Shown: positions 8,639-19,679, counted from the stretch's first letter. The stretch: DNA of 43,029 nucleotides from Streptomyces sp. SA15 (GCF_002291145.1 NZ_NTGE01000006.1:1-43029), one strand, 5' to 3'. Translations and numbers: made by a program. Notes: generated by a model not told the origin, from the letters alone.

Positions 8639-9763
8639 CTACCGCCGATGCTGCGAATCCGCCACCGTCACCTCGACCCGCTGGAACTCCTTCAGCTCGC
8701 TGTACCCGGTGGTCGCCATCGCCCGCCGCAGCGCCCCGAAGAAGTTCATCGACCCGTCCGGCGTGTGGGACGGCCCCGTGAGGACCTCTTCCAGCGTGCC
8801 GACCGTGCCCAGGTCCACCTTCTTGCCGCGAGGGAGCTCCTCGTTGACCGCCTCCATGCCCCAGTGGTGGCCCCTGCCCGGCGCGTCCGTGGCACGGGCC
8901 AGCGGGGAGCCCATCATCACGGCGTCCGCGCCGCAGGCGACCGCCTTGGGCAGGTCGCCGGACCAGCCGACGCCGCCGTCGGCGATCACGTGCACATACC
9001 GGCCGCCGGACTCGTCCATGTAGTCACGGCGGGCCGCCGCCACGTCGGCGACCGCGGTCGCCATCGGGACCTGGATGCCCAGCACATTGCGCGTGGTGTG
9101 CGCCGCGCCGCCGCCGAAGCCGACGAGCACGCCCGCCGCGCCCGTGCGCATCAGGTGCAGGGCCGCGGTGTACGTGGCGCAGCCGCCGACGATCACCGGG
9201 ACGTCGAGTTCGTAGATGAACTGCTTCAGGTTCAGCGGCTCGTGCGAGCCGGAGACGTGCTCCGCCGAGACCGTCGTACCGCGGATGACGAAGATGTCCA
9301 CGCCCGCGTCCACGACCGCCTTGGAGAACTGGGCGGTGCGCTGCGGGGAGAGCGCGGCGGCGGTGACCACGCCCGAGTCGCGCACCTCCTTCAGGCGCTG
9401 CCCGATCAGCTCCTCCTTGATGGGAGCGGCGTAGATCTCCTGGAGGCGGCGGGTGGCCGCCTCGACGGGCAGGCCGACGATCTCGTCGAGCAGCGGCTGC
9501 GGGTCCTCGTACCGCGTCCACAGGCCCTCGAGGTTCAGTACGCCCAGGCCGCCGAGCTCGCCGATGCGGATCGCGGTGGCCGGGGAGACGACCGAGTCCA
9601 TGGGGGCGGCCAGGAAGGGCAGCTCGAAACGGTAGGCGTCGATCTGCCAGGCGATCGAGACCTCCTTCGGGTCCCGCGTACGGCGGCTGGGGACGACGGC
9701 GATGTCGTCGAAGGCGTACGCCCGGCGGCCGCGCTTGCCGCGCCCGATCTCGATCTCAGTCAC
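8639..9763 (-). CDS. guaB3: GuaB3, IMP dehydrogenase-related protein without catalytic Cys
   Basis: A 374-residue (beta/alpha)8 barrel of the IMPDH/GMP-reductase superfamily without CBS domains. The GTG start at 9763 has GGGAAAGG upstream. Motifs include YAFDDIAVVPSRRTRDP, LAAPMDSVVSP and the phosphate-binding VIADGGVGWSGDLPKA. Where IMPDH has GPGSICTTR (Cys311 of the neighbouring GuaB), this protein has GGGAAHTTR: the catalytic Cys is His222, with the flanking residues alignable one for one. A cyanobacterial GuaB3 is reported to be a GMP reductase (recalled), but it uses the Cys, so the reaction here is open. The gene follows guaB on the same strand after a terminator, the conserved actinobacterial order guaB2-guaB3. 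Confidence 0.93.
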   Translation of the reverse strand: MTEIEIGRGKRGRRAYAFDDIAVVPSRRTRDPKEVSIAWQIDAYRFELPFLAAPMDSVVSPATAIRIGELGGLGVLNLEGLWTRYEDPQPLLDEIVGLPVEAATRRLQEIYAAPIKEELIGQRLKEVRDSGVVTAAALSPQRTAQFSKAVVDAGVDIFVIRGTTVSAEHVSGSHEPLNLKQFIYELDVPVIVGGCATYTAALHLMRTGAAGVLVGFGGGAAHTTRNVLGIQVPMATAVADVAAARRDYMDESGGRYVHVIADGGVGWSGDLPKAVACGADAVMMGSPLARATDAPGRGHHWGMEAVNEELPRGKKVDLGTVGTLEEVLTGPSHTPDGSMNFFGALRRAMATTGYSELKEFQRVEVTVADSQHRR

Positions 9764-9824
9764 GTGTGTGGCCTTTCCCTGATGCGTTCCAGCGTCTTCC
9801 AGTATCGCCGACGGGTACGACAAG

Positions 9825-9853
9825 GGCGGCCCCGGATGCTCCGGGACCGCCCT
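9825..9853 (-). terminator. Hairpin terminator between guaB and guaB3
   Basis: On the minus strand GGGCGG-TCCCGGA and TCCGGGG-CCGCCC form a near-perfect stem with a GCA loop, followed by TTGTCGT. It lies 37 bases after the guaB stop and suggests that guaB3 is at least partly transcribed from its own promoter. Confidence 0.75.
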
Positions 9854-9889
9854 CGGTCGACTCGAACACGCTCTACGCGCGCGTGGCGG

Positions 9890-11437
<1,548 letters not shown>

Positions 11438-11548
11438 CTAACGGGAAGCAAGGGTCCCGAATTCCACGGTTCGGGGTGCCTGAGGGCTTCGTATGTTCGT
11501 ACGGAACCGGCGCGTCGCCCGTTCAACGGCGCCGCCTCCCCGAAGGGC

Positions 11549-12226
11549 CTACTGCTCGGCCAGTGCCCGGAGCCGGCTCAGCGCCCTGTGCTGCGCCACG
11601 CGGACCGCACCGGGTGACATTCCCAACATCTGACCCGTCTCTTCCGCCGTCAACCCCACCGCGATCCGCAGCAGCAACAGCTCCCGCTGGTTCTCGGGCA
11701 GGTTGGCCAGCAGTTTCTTGGCCCATTCGGCGTCGCTGCTCAGCAGGGCGCGCTCTTCCGGGCCCAGGGAGTCGTCCGGGCGTTCCGGCATCTCGTCGGA
11801 CGGGACCGCCGTCGACCCGGGGTGGCGCATGGCCGCCCGCTGCAGGTCCGCCACCTTGTGCGCGGCGATGGCGAAGACGAACGCCTCGAACGGGCGTCCG
11901 GTGTCGCGGTAGCGCGGCAGGGCGAGGAGGACCGCGACGCAGACCTCCTGGGCGAGGTCCTCGACGAAGTGCCGGGCGTCGCCCGGCAGGCGGGACAGAC
12001 GGGTGCGGCAGTAGCGCAGGGCCAGGGGGTGGACATGGGCGAGCAGGTCGTGCGTGGCCTGCTCGTCCCCGTCGACGGCGCGATGGACGAGTGCACCGAT
12101 GGCCCCGTGGGCAGTGACCGCCTCGTCGTCGCGCATCGGTCCATGGTGCCTTGGCGTCTCGCGATCCGTGGCATCGTGCCCGTTGTTGTGCACCGAAGCG
12201 TTATGAGCAGGTGCGCCGGAACTCAT
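11549..12226 (-). CDS. shbA: ECF-type RNA polymerase sigma factor, ShbA/SigD position
   Basis: A 225-residue sigma factor. Region 2 spans [20 protein letters not shown] through [20 protein letters not shown]. Region 4 is [20 protein letters not shown] plus a helix-turn-helix ([19 protein letters not shown]). The start is chosen at ATG 12226, preceded by GGGGAGGGCG; an internal ATG at 12136 lacks a ribosome site. In Mycobacterium the gene at this position beside whiB3 and guaB2 is sigD. In Streptomyces griseus an ECF sigma factor called ShbA drives transcription of the principal sigma gene hrdB, and I recall its S. coelicolor orthologue (SCO4769) next to bldM, so I apply that name by synteny. 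If correct, this gene is upstream of all housekeeping transcription. No anti-sigma gene adjoins it. Confidence 0.85.
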   Translation of the reverse strand: MSSGAPAHNASVHNNGHDATDRETPRHHGPMRDDEAVTAHGAIGALVHRAVDGDEQATHDLLAHVHPLALRYCRTRLSRLPGDARHFVEDLAQEVCVAVLLALPRYRDTGRPFEAFVFAIAAHKVADLQRAAMRHPGSTAVPSDEMPERPDDSLGPEERALLSSDAEWAKKLLANLPENQRELLLLRIAVGLTAEETGQMLGMSPGAVRVAQHRALSRLRALAEQ

Positions 12227-12724
12227 CCCCTGCGCCCTCCCCTTCCGCTCGACCGACTCGTCCCCGAGGAACTCCACACCTTCAAGGATGCGGCATCCGC
12301 GCCGAAACGAGCAGCGGGCACCGAAGAGGCCGCTTGACCAGCCCCGTAACCGCGCCCCGGAAGGGGGCGCGGCCCGTATCGATATGCGGCTCCGCCGTGT
12401 GGGCTCGACCAGCCCCACAGCCCGCAGCCCTGTGGCCGCATGACCGGCGGAGCGCCAGGGCCTGTGTCGGAAGTGGCGTCATCCGCCCGGAGGGCGGGCC
12501 GGGCGCCCCGCCGCGATGGGGGTTCCCCCGCTCGAGCGAAGCCGAGAGTGGGAGAGGCTGATGACTGCGTTGGTGCGTGCTCTCGGCGTGCCGGGCGGAA
12601 GCTCTCGTACCGGATGTACTTGGGCTTTCGCCCGGTGCGGCGAGTGGGGGCACCTCCCGCGCCCTTGAGGCAGCGGGGGAGCGTGCCAGGCGTCGCCCGG
12701 CAGGCGCCACTTCCGACACAGGGC
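12227..12724. other. Repeat-rich gap between bldM and shbA
   Basis: 498 bp with no gene. It holds, from shbA outward, the shbA leader, a CCGCGCCCC hairpin (12350-12372), a stretch of the type seen repeatedly in Streptomyces intergenic DNA (CCCGTATCGATATGCGGCTC, hairpin-forming) and the MITE-like element at 12457-12726. The shbA promoter must lie here but is not evident. Confidence 0.65.
12350..12372. repeat. GC-rich hairpin, REP-like
   Basis: CCGCGCCCC/GGGGCGCGG, a perfect 9-bp stem with a five-base loop and no T-run. It resembles the hairpins scattered through Streptomyces intergenic DNA more than a canonical terminator, though it could stop or stabilise bldM read-through transcripts. Confidence 0.65.
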
Positions 12725-12726
12725 CT
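12457..12726. mobile_element. 270-bp MITE-like element with 22-bp terminal inverted repeats
   Basis: The left end AGGGCCTGTGTCGGAAGTGG(CG) at 12457-12478 is matched by its reverse complement at 12705-12726 with one mismatch. The interior (CCCCCGCTCGAGCGAAGCCG and similar) encodes nothing recognisable. AGCGC stands just outside both ends (12451-12455, 12727-12731), a possible target duplication, with one extra base on the left. The right end touches the bldM stop codon. No transposase is present, so it would need one supplied in trans. Confidence 0.72.
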
Positions 12727-13336
12727 AGCGCACCAGGCCCCACCGGAAGCCGAGCGCCACCGCGTGTGCCCGGTCCGAGGCGCCCAGCTTCTTGAACAGC
12801 CGCCGGGCGTGCGTCTTGACGGTGTCCTCGGAGAGGAACAGCTCGCGGCCGATCTCGGCGTTGGAGCGGCCATGGCTCATGCCTTCGAGGACCTGGATCT
12901 CACGCGCGGTGAGCGTGGGCGCGGCGCCCATCTCGGCGGAGCGCAGCCGGCGCGGGGCCAGGCGCCAGGTCGGGTCGGCGAGGGCCTGGGTGACGGTGGC
13001 GCGCAACTCGGCGCGCGAGGCGTCCTTGTGCAGGTAGCCACGGGCGCCGGCGGCGACCGCGAGAGCCACGCCGTCGAGGTCCTCGGCGACGGTGAGCATG
13101 ATGATGCGCGCACCGGGGTCGGCGGACAGCAGCCGCCGGACGGTCTCGACGCCGCCCAGTCCGGGCATGCGTACGTCCATCAGGATCAGGTCCGAGCGGT
13201 CGGCGCCCCAGCGGCGGAGGACTTCCTCGCCGTTGGCCGCCGTCGTCACGCGCTCGACGCCGGGCACGGTCGCGACCGCGCGCCGGAGCGCCTCTCGGGC
13301 AAGCGGGGAGTCGTCGCAGACGAGGACGGATGTCAT
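12725..13336 (-). CDS. bldM: BldM, orphan response regulator for aerial development
   Basis: A 203-residue protein of the receiver plus LuxR type. The receiver (1-120) has DD at 8-9, the phospho-acceptor position Asp54 (ILMDVRMPG) and Lys103 in YLHKDAS. The C-terminal helix-turn-helix (about 141-203) reads LTAREIQVLEGMSHGRSNAE and SEDTVKTHARRLFKKLGA. Length, sequence and its place between the sigma factor and divergent whiD identify BldM. Known role: as a homodimer it activates early sporulation genes, and with WhiI it forms heterodimers for late ones, working without phosphorylation. The ATG at 13336 is the start matching the known 203-residue protein. A sigma-BldN promoter precedes it. The last two bases of the right MITE repeat overlap the stop codon. 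Confidence 0.97.
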   Translation of the reverse strand: MTSVLVCDDSPLAREALRRAVATVPGVERVTTAANGEEVLRRWGADRSDLILMDVRMPGLGGVETVRRLLSADPGARIIMLTVAEDLDGVALAVAAGARGYLHKDASRAELRATVTQALADPTWRLAPRRLRSAEMGAAPTLTAREIQVLEGMSHGRSNAEIGRELFLSEDTVKTHARRLFKKLGASDRAHAVALGFRWGLVR

Positions 13337-13716
13337 GGCCGCCCTCCGCAGCTGATGCACGTCACCTTGAGCCTCCAGGCTGGTACGAAATCGTCACCTG
13401 TGCGGTCGACTGACTCGGACGCCTGCCCGAGCACTTGTTGTTTCAACCGCTCCACACTCTCAACGACGGTCACTCGAAAGAGTTACGGGGCCGTGTGCCA
13501 TCTTCGGCACTCTACGTGAGGGGTTGGACACGGTGCAGACATGCGCCACGGACCCGCAACGTTTCACCACAACCCATGCCCCATTCAGCCCCATTTCTTC
13601 CCATTTACCAGCATCTGAGGCTAGATTCGCAATGAGTCATATTTTCATCTTCTTAGACCGTAGATGTACGGTTGTGGACACCGTATCCGCCCAGAACGGC
13701 TACAAGGGGTCACGCA
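13337..13716. other. Divergent regulatory region bldM / whiD
   Basis: 380 bp shared by two developmental genes. The bldM promoter is at 13460-13487. The whiD side (about 13560-13716) is noticeably AT-richer (CATTTCTTCCCATTTACC, GAGTCATATTTTCATCTTC), as expected for regulated promoters, but no sigma consensus could be assigned there. No coding sequence is seen. Confidence 0.7.
13460..13487 (-). promoter_or_regulatory. bldM promoter, sigma-BldN type
   Basis: On the minus strand CGTAAC, a 16-base spacer and CGTTGA match the sigma-BldN consensus I recall (CGTAAC-N16-CGTTGA) at all 12 positions. It lies about 125 bases upstream of the bldM start. bldM is the classical sigma-BldN target, so sequence and biology agree. 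Confidence 0.92.
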
Positions 13717-14046
13717 ATGGCAGATTTCTCCCGCCTTCCCGGACCGAACGCGGACCTGTGGGACTGGCAACTTCTGGCTGCTTGTCGAGGGGTGGACAGT
13801 TCGCTCTTCTTTCATCCGGAGGGCGAACGCGGTGCGGCTCGGAGCGCTCGTGAGAACTCGGCCAAGGAGGTCTGCATGAGGTGCCCGGTGCGCGCGCAGT
13901 GCGCGGCGCACGCGCTGGCGGTCAGGGAGCCGTACGGCGTCTGGGGCGGACTGACCGAGGACGAGCGCGAGGAATTGATGGGGCGGGCGCGCCACCGGCT
14001 GGTGTCGGCGTCGTCGACCGTCGGGGACAGCGTCCCGAACAACTGA
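13717..14046 (+). CDS. whiD: WhiD, WhiB-like iron-sulfur regulator of spore maturation
   Basis: A 109-residue Wbl protein with the four cluster ligands Cys23, Cys53, Cys56 and Cys62 (C-x29-C-x2-C-x5-C) and the GVWGG turn followed by a basic tail. Wbl proteins bind a [4Fe-4S] cluster and act with region 4 of the principal sigma factor; WhiD is needed late in sporulation for septum and wall thickening. The start ATG 13717 follows AAGGGG with an 8-base gap. Identity to WhiD rests on the MADFSRLPGPNADLWDWQ N-terminus and the divergent bldM. In Mycobacterium the same slot holds whiB3. A hairpin terminator follows. Confidence 0.96.
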   Translation: MADFSRLPGPNADLWDWQLLAACRGVDSSLFFHPEGERGAARSARENSAKEVCMRCPVRAQCAAHALAVREPYGVWGGLTEDEREELMGRARHRLVSASSTVGDSVPNN

Positions 14047-14066
14047 AGGAACGTTTCTTCAATGGT

Positions 14067-14086
14067 GGGCACGCGCACGCGTGCCC
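14067..14086 (+). terminator. Hairpin after whiD
   Basis: GGGCACGC-GCAC-GCGTGCCC, a perfect 8-bp stem with a 4-base loop 20 bases past the whiD stop, followed by TTCACTTGTG. It separates whiD from the converging LysR gene and could act in both directions. Confidence 0.75.
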
Positions 14087-14128
14087 TTCACTTGTGTCCG
14101 GGGCCGTCCCGTCGGCCGCCGTCTCCCG

Positions 14129-15034
14129 TCAGCGGCTCGCCGCCCGCGCCAGCTGCTCCAGCGTCGCCGCCACCGCCGGCACCTGCGCCAGGTCGGGCAG
14201 GGTGAGCGCGACGATCTCCCGCCGCACCGCCGGTTCCAGCGTCACCGTGCGCACGCCTCGCGGCCGTACGGACTCCACCGCGAGCTGGGGCAGGACGGCG
14301 ACGCCGAGGCCTGCGCCCACCAGGCCCACCACCGCCGGATAGTCGTCGGTCGCGAAATCGATGCGGGGTGTGAATCCGGCGCCCTCGCACACCTCGACCA
14401 GCTGGCCGCGGCAGCGCGGGCAGCCCGCGATCCACGGCTCCCGGGCGAGTTCTCCGATGGCGACAGACCCCGATGACCCGGTGCGGGCGAGCCGGTGCCG
14501 TTCGGGTACGAGGGCGACGAGCCGGTCGGTCAGCAGGGGCCGCACCACGAGGTCGTTCCACTCCTCGGCGCCCGGCGCCCCCTCGTACCGGAAGGCGAGG
14601 GCCACGTCACAGTCGCCCTCGCGCAACAGTTCGACCGACTGCGGCGGTTCGGCCTCCTCCAACGAGACGCGGGTGCCGGGGTGATCGGCGCGCAGGGCGG
14701 CCAGGGCGGTGGGCACGAGCGTGGAGCTGCCGCTGGGGAAGGAGACCAGCCGGACGCGGCCCGCGCGCAGGCCGGCGATGGCGGCGACCTCCTCCTCGGC
14801 CGCGGTGAGTCCTGCGAGGATCCCGGCGGCGTGCCGGACCAGGGCCTCGCCGGCCTGGGTCAGCCGCATCTCACGTCCGCTGCGGATCAGCAGGGGCGTG
14901 CCGACGGAGGCCTCCAGGGCCTTCATCTGCTGGCTTACGGCGGGCTGGGTACAGCCCAGTTCGCGCCCCGCCGCCGAGAAGGAGCCGGTGGCGGCCACGG
15001 CGCGCAGGACGCGGAGATGACGGGCCTCGATCAC
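14129..15034 (-). CDS. LysR-family transcriptional regulator
   Basis: A 301-residue LysR regulator: winged helix-turn-helix at 1-60 (LRVLRAVAATGSFSAAGREL, CTQPAVSQQMKALEASVGTP) and a periplasmic-binding-type effector domain from about 90 (VRLVSFPSGSSTLVPTALAA ... VVGLVGAGLGVAVLP). A CPRC motif in the effector domain (GCPRCRG) might be redox- or metal-sensitive. The start is taken as GTG 15034 since the alignable domain begins there; no clear ribosome site, possibly leaderless. It is divergent from the MOSC gene 80 bp away, the usual arrangement for a LysR regulator and its target. Confidence 0.9.
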   Translation of the reverse strand: MIEARHLRVLRAVAATGSFSAAGRELGCTQPAVSQQMKALEASVGTPLLIRSGREMRLTQAGEALVRHAAGILAGLTAAEEEVAAIAGLRAGRVRLVSFPSGSSTLVPTALAALRADHPGTRVSLEEAEPPQSVELLREGDCDVALAFRYEGAPGAEEWNDLVVRPLLTDRLVALVPERHRLARTGSSGSVAIGELAREPWIAGCPRCRGQLVEVCEGAGFTPRIDFATDDYPAVVGLVGAGLGVAVLPQLAVESVRPRGVRTVTLEPAVRREIVALTLPDLAQVPAVAATLEQLARAASR

Positions 15035-15114
15035 ATGTCGAGCATAAGCGCACCTTGGGGGCTCCGCAGAAAATGCCGTCGACACTTTGGGTCGTGGTCG
15101 CCTACCGTGCGCTC

Positions 15115-15783
15115 ATGAAGCTTCTCTCGGTGAATCTGGGCCGCGCGACGGCCGTGCCGTACGCGGACCAGCCGGAAGGACTGACCGGCATCGACAAGCG
15201 GCCGACCGACGGGCCGGTGCGGGTGGCCGCGCCCGGGCCCAAGGGGATCGGGGCCAGCGGGCTGGCCGGCGACTCCGTCTGCGACACCCGGCATCACGGC
15301 GGCGACGACCAGGCCGTGTACGCGGTGGCGCGCGAGGACCTGGACGACTGGGAGCGTGAGCTGGGGCGGCCGCTGGCCAGCGGGGCGTTCGGCGAGAACC
15401 TCACCACTGAGGGCCTGGACGTGTCCGGCGCGCGGATCGGCGAGCGCTGGCGGGTCGGGGCCGAGGTGGTGCTGGAGGTGACCTCTGGGCGGATTCCCTG
15501 CCGGACCTTCCAGGAGCACGTGGGTGAGCGGGGGTGGGTGAAGCGGTTCACGCAGAAGGGGGCGCCGGGGGCGTATCTGCGGGTGATCCGGCCCGGTGAG
15601 GTCCGGGCGGGCGACCCGATCGAGATCGTGCACCGGCCGGACCACGACGTGACGGTGGCCCTGCAGTTCCGCGCGGTCACGACCGAGCGGCAGCTGCTGC
15701 CGCGGCTGCTGCCGGCGGGCGAGGCACTGCATCCGGAGGCGCTGGAGGCGGCGCGGAAGTACGTGGCGAAGCACGGGGTCTGA
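15115..15783 (+). CDS. MOSC domain protein, YiiM-like
   Basis: 222 residues with one MOSC domain (about 40-165) of the molybdenum-cofactor sulfurase C-terminal family. It shows the RHHGGDDQAVYA motif (59-70), GAFGENLTTEG (90-100) and the conserved Cys129 in GRIPCRTFQ, the residue expected to hold or transfer the cofactor sulfur. YiiM-type members reduce N-hydroxylated bases such as 6-hydroxylaminopurine with molybdopterin and so detoxify base analogues. The C-terminal helical tail (160-222) also fits YiiM. The start ATG 15115 begins the conserved MKLLSVNLG. It is probably controlled by the divergent LysR gene. Confidence 0.88.
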   Translation: MKLLSVNLGRATAVPYADQPEGLTGIDKRPTDGPVRVAAPGPKGIGASGLAGDSVCDTRHHGGDDQAVYAVAREDLDDWERELGRPLASGAFGENLTTEGLDVSGARIGERWRVGAEVVLEVTSGRIPCRTFQEHVGERGWVKRFTQKGAPGAYLRVIRPGEVRAGDPIEIVHRPDHDVTVALQFRAVTTERQLLPRLLPAGEALHPEALEAARKYVAKHGV

Positions 15784-15881
15784 CCGGCGTTCTCCGGGAG
15801 CGGTGTTCGCCCGGTCTTCACTCAGCGGGAGGCCCTGCGCGGAGAGCGGACGGACACAGTCCGGGTCATTAACCTTGCGCC

Positions 15882-16655
15882 ATGACAACGGCTCTCATCA
15901 CGGGATCGACCGCGGGCATCGGCGCCGCGTTCGCGCGAAGGCTGGCGGCGGACGGGCACAACCTCGTCCTGACGGCACGCGACACCAAGCGGCTGCGGGA
16001 ACAGGCCACCGAACTGCACGACCGGCACGGTATCGAGGCGGAGGTGGTCACCGCCGACCTGGCGACGGACGACGGCATCGAGACGGTGGCCGCCCGCCTG
16101 GCCGACCGCAAGAACCCCGTCGACCTGCTGATCAACAACGCGGGCTTCGGCAACAAGGGCCGCTTTCTCGACGTATCCATGGACGATGAGCTGAAGATGC
16201 TCAAGGTGCACTGCGAGGCGGTGCTGCGGCTGACGTCGGCGGCGGCCGAGGCGATGCGGGAGCGGGGGCGGGGCGGTGTCGTCAACGTGGCGTCGGTCGC
16301 GGCCTTCGTGCCGCGTGGGACGTACGGGGCGTCCAAGGCGTGGGTCGTGCAGTTCACACAGGGCGCGGCGCGGGATCTGGCCGGGAGCGGGGTGCGGCTG
16401 ATGGCGCTGTGCCCGGGCTTCGTGCGGACGGAGTTCCACCAGCGGGCCGGGATGGGGACGGACAACGTCCCCGGCTGGATGTGGCTGGACGCGGACAAGC
16501 TGGTGGCGGTGGCCCTTTCCGACCTCGCGCGCGGGAAGTCGGTGTCGATTCCGGATCCGCGGTACAAGGCGCTCATGGGCGTCGTGAAGGTGGTGCCCAG
16601 GGGGCTGCTGGGCGGGATCTCCTCGAAGACGGGGCGCAAGTACGGGCCGCAGTGA
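15882..16655 (+). CDS. Short-chain dehydrogenase/reductase, classical type
   Basis: 257 residues. Nucleotide site TGSTAGIG (7-14), NNAG (85-88) and catalytic Ser138, Tyr148, Lys152 (YGASK) define a complete classical SDR. The Arg at TARDTKRL and absence of an acidic residue after strand 2 point to NADP(H). The closest general match is the DltE/YqjQ-like group acting on lipid or carbonyl substrates; the substrate cannot be read from sequence. The ATG at 15882 lacks a strong ribosome site. It stands 98 bp after the MOSC gene and may share its transcript. Confidence 0.9.
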   Translation: MTTALITGSTAGIGAAFARRLAADGHNLVLTARDTKRLREQATELHDRHGIEAEVVTADLATDDGIETVAARLADRKNPVDLLINNAGFGNKGRFLDVSMDDELKMLKVHCEAVLRLTSAAAEAMRERGRGGVVNVASVAAFVPRGTYGASKAWVVQFTQGAARDLAGSGVRLMALCPGFVRTEFHQRAGMGTDNVPGWMWLDADKLVAVALSDLARGKSVSIPDPRYKALMGVVKVVPRGLLGGISSKTGRKYGPQ

Positions 16656-16743
16656 GCCCGCGTGAGCGCGGTGAGCGACGGCGCCTCCGGTGGGAAAATG
16701 GGCGTGACGGAAGACCGGACTCAGGGGGGCCGGAGGCGGCGTC

Positions 16744-17451
16744 ATGACGTTCGTACAGCTCATCGACTGCAGGACCAGCCGGTTCGACGAGATGAACCGG
16801 CTGATGGACACGTGGGTCGAGCAGACCCAGGGGAAGCGGACCGCGACGCATGCGGTGGTCGGCAAGGACCTGTCGGACGCGTCGCACTTCGTCGAGATCG
16901 TGGAGTTCCCGTCGTACGAGGAGGCGATGCGGAACTCGAACCTCCCGGAGACCGAGCGGACCTTCCGGGAGATGGTCGCCCTGTGCGACACGATGCCGAC
17001 GTTCACCGATCTGGACGTGGTGCGGGACGAGCAGTTGTACGCGGCCAACGCGCGCAGGCTCTTCGACACCTTGGGCACCAAGGGGGAGCTGCCCCCGCTC
17101 AACGATCTGCTCGTGGAGGGCTACCACGACCACGATCCCGCCAACGAGCAGGACGTCATCGGCCTGGACGCGTTCAGGCGCGAGGTCGAGATGTGGCGGG
17201 CCGGGTTCGACTTCACGTTCACCGTCGAGGACCAGATCGCCCAGGGAGACCGCGTGGCCAACCGGTGGACCTGGAACGCGACCCACAAGGGCGAGTTCCT
17301 CGGGATCGCGTCCACCGGCAGGAACGTCACCATGACCGGGACGACCATCCACCGGTGCACCTCGGACGGGAAGATCGCCGAGGGCTGGTGGCAGTACGAC
17401 CGGCTGGGGCTGATGGGGCAGCTCGGGGCGCTCGACGCGCTGGAGAAGTGA
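16744..17451 (+). CDS. Two-domain protein: ABM-like barrel plus SnoaL-like cyclase fold
   Basis: 235 residues. The first about 97 (FVQLIDCRTSRFDEMNRLMD ... VVGKDLSDASHFVEIVEFPS) look like a dimeric alpha/beta barrel of the antibiotic-monooxygenase type. From about 98 a SnoaL-like domain follows (LYAANARRLFDTL, LLVEGYHDHDPANEQDVIGL, VANRWTWNATHKGEFLGI, GTTIHRCTSDGKIAEGWWQYD), the fold of polyketide cyclases and ester cyclases. The substrate is unknown. It lies 88 bp after the SDR on the same strand and ends at a perfect bidirectional terminator. No polyketide genes are nearby, so a general detoxification role is as likely as biosynthesis. Confidence 0.85.
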   Translation: MTFVQLIDCRTSRFDEMNRLMDTWVEQTQGKRTATHAVVGKDLSDASHFVEIVEFPSYEEAMRNSNLPETERTFREMVALCDTMPTFTDLDVVRDEQLYAANARRLFDTLGTKGELPPLNDLLVEGYHDHDPANEQDVIGLDAFRREVEMWRAGFDFTFTVEDQIAQGDRVANRWTWNATHKGEFLGIASTGRNVTMTGTTIHRCTSDGKIAEGWWQYDRLGLMGQLGALDALEK

Positions 17452-17479
17452 CCGCACAGACAGTGACCTCTGTACGGGG

Positions 17480-17515
17480 GAAGCCCCCGTTCCCTGCGCA
17501 GGGAACGGGGGCTTC
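17480..17515. terminator. 36-bp perfect palindrome, bidirectional terminator
   Basis: GAAGCCCCCGTTCCCTGC followed directly by its exact reverse complement, a fully self-complementary 36-mer between converging genes (16 bases before the groEL1 stop). Flanking bases give T-containing tails on both strands. Confidence 0.93.
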
Positions 17516-17531
17516 TCGGTGCGTCGGTGCC

Positions 17532-19217
<1,686 letters not shown>

Positions 19218-19271
19218 TCAGTTCGCGGGGGGCCAGGGGCGCAGATCGAAGAAAACGTGCGGTGAAGCGGA

Positions 19272-19580
19272 TTACTTCTCGATGATCGCGAGCACGTCGC
19301 GAGCCGAGAGGACGAGGTACTCCTCGCCGTTGTACTTCACCTCGGTGCCGCCGTACTTGCTGTACAGCACGACATCGCCGGTCTTGACGTCGAGCGGAAG
19401 ACGCTCGCCGTTCTCGAAACGGCCCGGGCCCACGGCCAGGACGACGCCCTCCTGGGGCTTCTCCTTGGCGGTGTCCGGGATGACCAGGCCAGAGGCCGTG
19501 GTCTGCTCGGCCTCGACGGCCTGGACCACAATGCGGTCCTCGAGCGGCTTGATGGCAACCTTGGAGCTGGCGGTCGTCAC
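19272..19580 (-). CDS. groES: Co-chaperonin GroES
   Basis: 102 residues, the complete Cpn10 fold: [10 protein letters not shown] near the N-terminus, the mobile loop ([14 protein letters not shown]) and [17 protein letters not shown]. The GTG start (19580) has a GGGGGAGG site. First gene of the groES-groEL1 operon; caps the chaperonin ring during ATP-driven folding. Controlled by HrcA at the two CIRCE elements upstream. Confidence 0.98.
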   Translation of the reverse strand: MTTASSKVAIKPLEDRIVVQAVEAEQTTASGLVIPDTAKEKPQEGVVLAVGPGRFENGERLPLDVKTGDVVLYSKYGGTEVKYNGEEYLVLSARDVLAIIEK

Positions 19581-19679
19581 GATCCGACCTCCCCCTTCGG
19601 AGATCTCACGGGGTTAACTGTCTGAGGTGGCGACCAGGTCGATCCGTCGTCGCGGGTGCCGGACCTGCCCGTCGCGTTG

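Noticed and set aside
12136..12226. Alternative shbA start at ATG 12136
   Set aside because: No ribosome site there, whereas ATG 12226 has GGGGAGG upstream.
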